9,978 nucleotides of DNA from CAZCBJ01 sp964496705 (GTDB lineage: Bacteria > Chloroflexota > Anaerolineae > Anaerolineales > Anaerolineaceae): contig CAZCBJ010000146.1 of the NCBI GenBank assembly GCA_964496705.1, forward strand, positions 1-9,978, read 5' to 3'. This document shows, one piece after another, positions 5,933 through 9,978 of this stretch. A program made the position numbers and the translations under genes. The notes under the pieces are model-generated. The model ran no database searches. It was not told where the DNA came from and worked only from the letters and a program-made list of their open reading frames with translations. The stretch's first letter is position 1. Each line of letters opens with the position of its first letter.

Positions 5933-7651
5933 TCACTCAATCTGCCACAGACTGAAATCGGACAGAATTGATCCGCCGATAAACTCGCGCAGGATGGAAT
6001 TGTCCGGGATCAGGTCGCGATTCAATGGCGAGAACCATTCCAGGAAGGATAGCAAGCGCTTGGCTTCGACATATTCAGGCACACCGAATGGCACCTGTCG
6101 CAGCAGGGGCTCAGCCAGTGGTTTCAGCGCTGATAACTCATAAGCCAGGGCGGAGTTGAAAATTTCGTCCGCATTTTCCTGGAAGGTGAAGATGTATCGT
6201 TTTTCACCCCGGCGGACGGACTCCCAGCGCTGAATGGTCTGATGGGCGGTGTAGCCGCGTGTGGCGGCATCGCGCACGATACGGCGGATAAGGCGGGTGT
6301 CGGTGGTCGAGATGCGGTTCTGACGGTCCAGGTTTAACTGGGTCAGACAGGATACATACACCCGGAAGGTTTCTTCGGCGGGGAAATCTGGCAAGAGGCG
6401 CGGATTAAGTCCGTGGATGCCTTCCAGGATGATCAATCGTTCACGTTTCAATTGCACGACATCACCCGGGATGCTGGCGCCCAGGCGAAAATCATAATGG
6501 GGAAGCTGCACTTCATCGCCGTCCAGCAGGCGGTGCAGGTGTTCCTGCAACAGAGCGATGTTGAGAGCCTTGATCGATTCAAAATCATATTGTCCGTTTT
6601 CATCCCGCGGCGTATGTTCGCGATCAATGAAGTAATTATCCATTTCCAAAGGGAAGGGCGCAATTCCTTGCGCCAACAATTGCACAGCCAGACGCTTGGA
6701 AAAGGTGGTTTTTCCAGAGGAAGAGGGGCCAGCCACGAGCACCACCCTGGCGCGATCCGAGCGCTCGACGATTTGCGTCGCAATTTCAGCAATTTTCTGT
6801 TCGTGCAATGCCTCTGAGACCAGGATGATCTGGCGGATGCGGTTGGCGGCTATCGCATCGTTCAGCGCACCGACACATTCTATATCAAGCCGTTTCAACC
6901 AGTTTCCATATTGTTGAAAGGTTTTCAACATTTTGGGCGATTCAGGCGTGGGCAGCAGTGTGGTGGGAGCATGGCGGCGCGGAAAACGCAGAATGAATCC
7001 TTCTCCGTAGGGCAGCAACCCGAACCACTTGATGAAACCTGTGGAAGGAACCATATAACCGTGATGATAATCACGGTAATTTCCCAGGCTGTATAAGATC
7101 AAGTGATCTTTGGTTCGATATTTCAACAGGCGGGTTTTCTCCACCTCGCCTCTCTCGGCAAAGTAGGTCACTGCTTCAACCAGGGGAACCTTTTTTTTCT
7201 CAAAGGTCAGATTCCTTTGCACCAGATCGAGCATGAGGGTTTCCAACTCAACCAGCTCGCGTTTGGTGAGTGGGGTGCGACCGCCAACCTGACAGTAATA
7301 TCCTCCTGAAGCAACCGAGTGGTCAATGGCTAATGAGGAACCCGGGTGCAATTCGCGGAAGGCAGCTTCCAGCAGAAAGGTCAGCGACCGGCGATAGATG
7401 AGCGCGCCGTCGGATTCGCTGGTGTTGACTGGCCTGACAAGCGCATCCATCTCTACCGGATAGGTCAATTCGCGCAGCTCGTTGTTGATCACTGCACCCA
7501 CAATGGGCGGGTCGGCAAATTCTGGCAAGGAGCCTAGAAAATCACCCACCGCAGCGCCGCGCGGGCCCGATAACACCCGCCCATCTGGGAGGTGGATTTC
7601 AACTTTTTTTCGAAGACTTACCAATTGAATAGAAGGATGTCTTGATTTCAT
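5933..7651 (-). CDS. Uridine kinase-like nucleoside kinase with N-terminal TGS and ThrRS-type SAD regions
   Basis: This 572-residue protein has three parts. Residues about 15-75 form a TGS-like region (V-E-I-H-L-P-D-G-R-V onward). Residues about 85-220 resemble the second additional domain of threonyl-tRNA synthetase, with S-L-A-I-D-H and V-P-S-T-G-F-I-K at 201-208, but the HxxxH and Cys zinc ligands of the editing site are missing, so editing is not expected. Residues about 285-540 are a P-loop kinase of the uridine kinase/phosphoribulokinase family: Walker A G-P-S-S-S-G-K-T-T at 308-316, E-M-D-N-Y-F at 336-341 with likely catalytic D338, and E-G-I-H-G at 410-414. The same domain order is known in anaerobes and thermophiles, usually named uridine or nucleoside kinase; the phosphate acceptor is unproven. 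The ATG at 7651 has only a weak AGG-containing ribosome site. An A8 run (7191-7198 on this strand) encodes the E-K-K-K-V stretch. It lies 39 bases downstream of recJ, and its stop is 17 bases from the convergent aminotransferase stop with no clear terminator between them. Confidence 0.85.
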   Translation of the reverse strand: MKSRHPSIQLVSLRKKVEIHLPDGRVLSGPRGAAVGDFLGSLPEFADPPIVGAVINNELRELTYPVEMDALVRPVNTSESDGALIYRRSLTFLLEAAFRELHPGSSLAIDHSVASGGYYCQVGGRTPLTKRELVELETLMLDLVQRNLTFEKKKVPLVEAVTYFAERGEVEKTRLLKYRTKDHLILYSLGNYRDYHHGYMVPSTGFIKWFGLLPYGEGFILRFPRRHAPTTLLPTPESPKMLKTFQQYGNWLKRLDIECVGALNDAIAANRIRQIILVSEALHEQKIAEIATQIVERSDRARVVLVAGPSSSGKTTFSKRLAVQLLAQGIAPFPLEMDNYFIDREHTPRDENGQYDFESIKALNIALLQEHLHRLLDGDEVQLPHYDFRLGASIPGDVVQLKRERLIILEGIHGLNPRLLPDFPAEETFRVYVSCLTQLNLDRQNRISTTDTRLIRRIVRDAATRGYTAHQTIQRWESVRRGEKRYIFTFQENADEIFNSALAYELSALKPLAEPLLRQVPFGVPEYVEAKRLLSFLEWFSPLNRDLIPDNSILREFIGGSILSDFSLWQIE

Positions 7652-7689
7652 GGGTTTACCTGTTTTGTTACCAGTAATACGATAAGTTT

Positions 7690-7695
7690 ATTATA
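7690..7695 (-). promoter_or_regulatory. Candidate -10 element before the uridine kinase-like gene
   Basis: A perfect TATAAT on the minus strand overlaps the recJ stop codon and lies about 38 bases upstream of the kinase ATG. No recognisable -35 is found 16-18 bases upstream. It might allow the kinase to be transcribed separately from recJ, but the evidence is the hexamer alone. Confidence 0.25.
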
Positions 7696-9978
7696 GCGAG
7701 GAATGAACCAGAGCGTTGGCATCTGCCCGCAGGTAAAATTCGCGGAATAGAGCGGTTTCCGTGACCAAAAAATCGATCCGGTCCTGCAAAGTGTGCGCCT
7801 GTTGGGTGTCTGTAGAATCCCCGGCGCGCAGTAACAAGTTACCAGCCGGCTGCCATTCGATGTTCACCAGACCGAGCGCTTGCAGCCAGCACAGACCGTC
7901 AGCCACCACACGCTCACGCTGACCGGTCGCTGCGACCAGCTCAGCAAACGCGCAGTTTCCCGCGTGTCTGGAAAGCACGCTCTTGATCAATCCGGTCAGG
8001 CGGGTGAGAAATGCTTTGAGCGAATCGTCTCCCGCTGGCAAGGCGAACAGCGCCACCTGGCGTGGCTGGCAGACCTCCAATGCTTGATTGAGTTCTGTAT
8101 GCCCCGGGGGTATCGTCCAGACAACAAGCAGGTCGGTGGGTTTTAATTGATAACGGCTGGCGTAGGGCCGGTCAGGGGGAAACTCACCTTCACTCCAGAT
8201 CAGCGCCTGCTCCAGCGGTAAAGCGTGCAGCAGTTTGAGCGCATCGGAGGCGCCGCGGTAATCCAAAACCTGGATTTTCTTGCGCGGGGTGACGCGGGTT
8301 TCTTCTTCCCGCGGTCTGGCAGCGATGAAGTCAATTTCAACCTCTTTTTGACCGCGAAAATTGCTGGCGCGCACCGCATAAGCCAGGTCGAATTTGCCAT
8401 CGGGCAGCTCCATGCCTGCTCCCTGCCACCAGATGACCTTCATTTGCTGACCGGAAGGTTCTTCGACCAACAGGCGTAAGTGGTCCTTGTTCTTCCCGAT
8501 CAAAGCCTGGTTGACCAGCGAGAGATGTTGACTGGCGAAAATGGGCGCTGGATTGCCCGGACCAAAAGGCGCCAGTCGTTCCAATTGTTCAACCAGCTCC
8601 AAATTTATCTCGCTCAGTGGAATATTCGCGGTGATGGGCAGCTTTTTCTCCGGGACATTATCGCCGATCATGGCTGCAACCGTGCTGTTGATCGCGCGTT
8701 TAAATTCGGGGATCATCTCAGCTGCAATGCTGAAACCGGCGGCCATGGGATGCCCTCCGTACCCTAACAAAAAGCGCTCATTGGCTGCCAGCGCCTGGGT
8801 GATGTTGACCCCTTCGATGGAGCGAGCAGACGCCCGGCCCGCTTCGCCGGCGGGCAGAGAGATCAGGATGGCGGGGCATTGATACACCTCAGCCAAACGG
8901 CTGGCCACAATGCCAATCACCCCGCCCGGCCAGGTGTTGGATGTCAGAACCAGCACATACCCATCCAGCGAGGTTGGATCTCGCTCGACCTGCGCCCTGG
9001 CAGCCTGGAAGACCTGATCGCAGAGCAATTTCCGTTTGCCGTTCAATCCCTCCAGCTCAAGCGCAGCCGGCCGGATGACAGCCGGATCGGTAGACAACAG
9101 AAATTCGATCATCGGGTTGGCATCCCCCAGCCGACCGATGGCATTCAGGCGCGGGCCAATGGTAAAGCCAATATGCTGTTCGGTCAGGTGGTTTTCTTTC
9201 ACTTCGGCCAGATCCAGAACTGCCTGTACAGCGAGCCGAGGCTTGTGGCGAAGCGCTGCCAGGCCCAGTTGGACCAGGTAACGCGCATCCCCAGTCAACA
9301 AAGCCAGGTCGGCCACCATGCCAATCGCTGCCAGGTCGATGAATTCCATTTCATCACCGGCTCTCCCATAGCGATCATACAGCGCTTCGAGCAATTTATA
9401 GGCGGTGCCGGAACCGCTCAATGTGGCCAAGGGATGGTCGCCCGGCAGGCGCTGTGGATTGATCACTGCCAGAGCGGGTGGAAGTTCTCGGGGCAGGCTG
9501 TGGTGATCGGTGATGATCAGGTCCACTCCCCGCTGCCGGCAGATTTCGGCGCCCTCTGTCGCGGCAACACCGGTGTCACAAGTGAGGATCACTTCCATCC
9601 CACTGTCCAGGAAAGTTTGCAGGCTGGCAGGATGCAGGCCGTGGGATTCTGTGGCGCGCAACGGAATGCGGTAGGAGACCCGAGCGCCTAACGCTCGCAG
9701 CCCACCGACCAACAGCGCGGTGGCGGTCTGCCCGTCGGCGTCAAAGTCGCCCCACACGCCAATGTGCTGCTTGCGGCCAATTGCAAGGCGCAGCCGGTCA
9801 ACCGCCAGTTGCATGTCAGGCATCGCAAAAGCTGTACACGGCTGATAGCGTCCGGGGTCAAGAAAGGCCAGCGCAGCCTCAGGCGTCTGAAAACCTTTGC
9901 GCGCCAGGATCTCGCTGAGGATGGGATGACCGCCGACCGCCTGGCGCAAACTGGCGGGTGGCTCCATTGGTTGAGGGA
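7691..9978 (-). CDS. recJ: Single-stranded-DNA-specific exonuclease RecJ (N terminus probably beyond the right edge)
   Basis: RecJ is a DHH-family 5'-3' exonuclease that degrades single-stranded DNA in recombination and mismatch/base-excision repair. Numbered from the in-window ATG at 9967 (758 residues), the phosphoesterase motifs are D-F-D-A-D-G at 74-79, D131 in T-C-D-T-G, D-H-H at 154-156 and D211/D220 in D-L-A-A-I-G-M-V-A-D. The DHHA1 region follows at about 335-430, with G-R-A-S-A-R-S at 377-383 and the G-G-H motif at 404-406. An OB-fold-like region spans about 445-555, with A-P-F-G-P-G-N at 466-472. Residues about 560-758 are a C-terminal extension without a catalytic motif. The frame stays open from 9967 to 9978, the upstream codons read P-Q-P, and no ribosome site precedes the 9967 ATG. 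RecJ proteins commonly have a short W/V-P-rich segment there, so the true start is probably outside the window. Confidence 0.9.
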   Translation of the reverse strand, partial: PQPMEPPASLRQAVGGHPILSEILARKGFQTPEAALAFLDPGRYQPCTAFAMPDMQLAVDRLRLAIGRKQHIGVWGDFDADGQTATALLVGGLRALGARVSYRIPLRATESHGLHPASLQTFLDSGMEVILTCDTGVAATEGAEICRQRGVDLIITDHHSLPRELPPALAVINPQRLPGDHPLATLSGSGTAYKLLEALYDRYGRAGDEMEFIDLAAIGMVADLALLTGDARYLVQLGLAALRHKPRLAVQAVLDLAEVKENHLTEQHIGFTIGPRLNAIGRLGDANPMIEFLLSTDPAVIRPAALELEGLNGKRKLLCDQVFQAARAQVERDPTSLDGYVLVLTSNTWPGGVIGIVASRLAEVYQCPAILISLPAGEAGRASARSIEGVNITQALAANERFLLGYGGHPMAAGFSIAAEMIPEFKRAINSTVAAMIGDNVPEKKLPITANIPLSEINLELVEQLERLAPFGPGNPAPIFASQHLSLVNQALIGKNKDHLRLLVEEPSGQQMKVIWWQGAGMELPDGKFDLAYAVRASNFRGQKEVEIDFIAARPREEETRVTPRKKIQVLDYRGASDALKLLHALPLEQALIWSEGEFPPDRPYASRYQLKPTDLLVVWTIPPGHTELNQALEVCQPRQVALFALPAGDDSLKAFLTRLTGLIKSVLSRHAGNCAFAELVAATGQRERVVADGLCWLQALGLVNIEWQPAGNLLLRAGDSTDTQQAHTLQDRIDFLVTETALFREFYLRADANALVHSSL

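Noticed and set aside
7191..7198. A8 run in the kinase gene as a programmed slippage site
   Set aside because: It lies in the middle of the SAD-like region rather than at a domain boundary and encodes an ordinary lysine-rich stretch; a T-run on the plus strand here is not a terminator because no stem precedes it.
8879..9691. A 270-codon plus-strand open frame antisense to recJ
   Set aside because: It is opposite the conserved DHH and DHHA1 motifs of RecJ; composition is rich in Q, H and R as expected for a shadow frame, with no ribosome site or known domain.

Overview
The window looks like a chromosomal segment of a mid-GC bacterium, most likely a member of the Chloroflexota close to Anaerolineae. 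That placement is inferred from gene families and architectures: an M29 aminopeptidase, a TGS-type uridine kinase-like protein, a RecJ with a long C-terminal extension, and a serine hydroxymethyltransferase fused to a glycine-cleavage T-protein. No rRNA or other marker fixes it. I saw no tRNA, rRNA, CRISPR array, insertion sequence or phage gene.

Layout. At the left edge lies the N-terminal part of an M29 aminopeptidase on the minus strand (1-293). It diverges, through a short two-promoter region (294-458), from a plus-strand monoacylglycerol-lipase-like alpha/beta hydrolase (459-1283). The 224-base gap at 1284-1507 holds a strong promoter (TTGACC, 17 bases, TAGAAT), two inverted repeats and a possible small minus-strand ORF. 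Then come two plus-strand genes for amino-acid and one-carbon metabolism: a 1043-residue SHMT/T-protein fusion (1508-4639) and a fold-type I PLP aminotransferase (4701-5915), separated by a perfect 9-bp hairpin. The right half is on the minus strand: recJ (7691 to the right edge) is followed after 39 bases by a TGS/uridine-kinase-like gene (5933-7651). That gene converges on the aminotransferase with only 17 bases between stop codons.

How they work together. SHMT makes 5,10-methylene-THF and glycine from serine and THF. T-protein makes methylene-THF and ammonia from the aminomethyl group that glycine leaves on lipoyl H-protein. Fusing them joins two routes to the same folate product and couples serine-glycine exchange to glycine cleavage. 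P-, H- and L-proteins are not in the window and must be elsewhere. The downstream aminotransferase could handle amino-group exchange in the same physiology, but its substrate cannot be read from the sequence. The recJ-kinase pair may be a small repair/nucleotide operon, judged only from spacing and strand.

The most interesting object is the fusion protein. Between its two catalytic parts lies a roughly 75-residue segment that aligns with the start of its own T-protein domain but has lost the catalytic Asp-Asp region. The architecture therefore reads SHMT, degenerate T-protein half-domain, complete T-protein.
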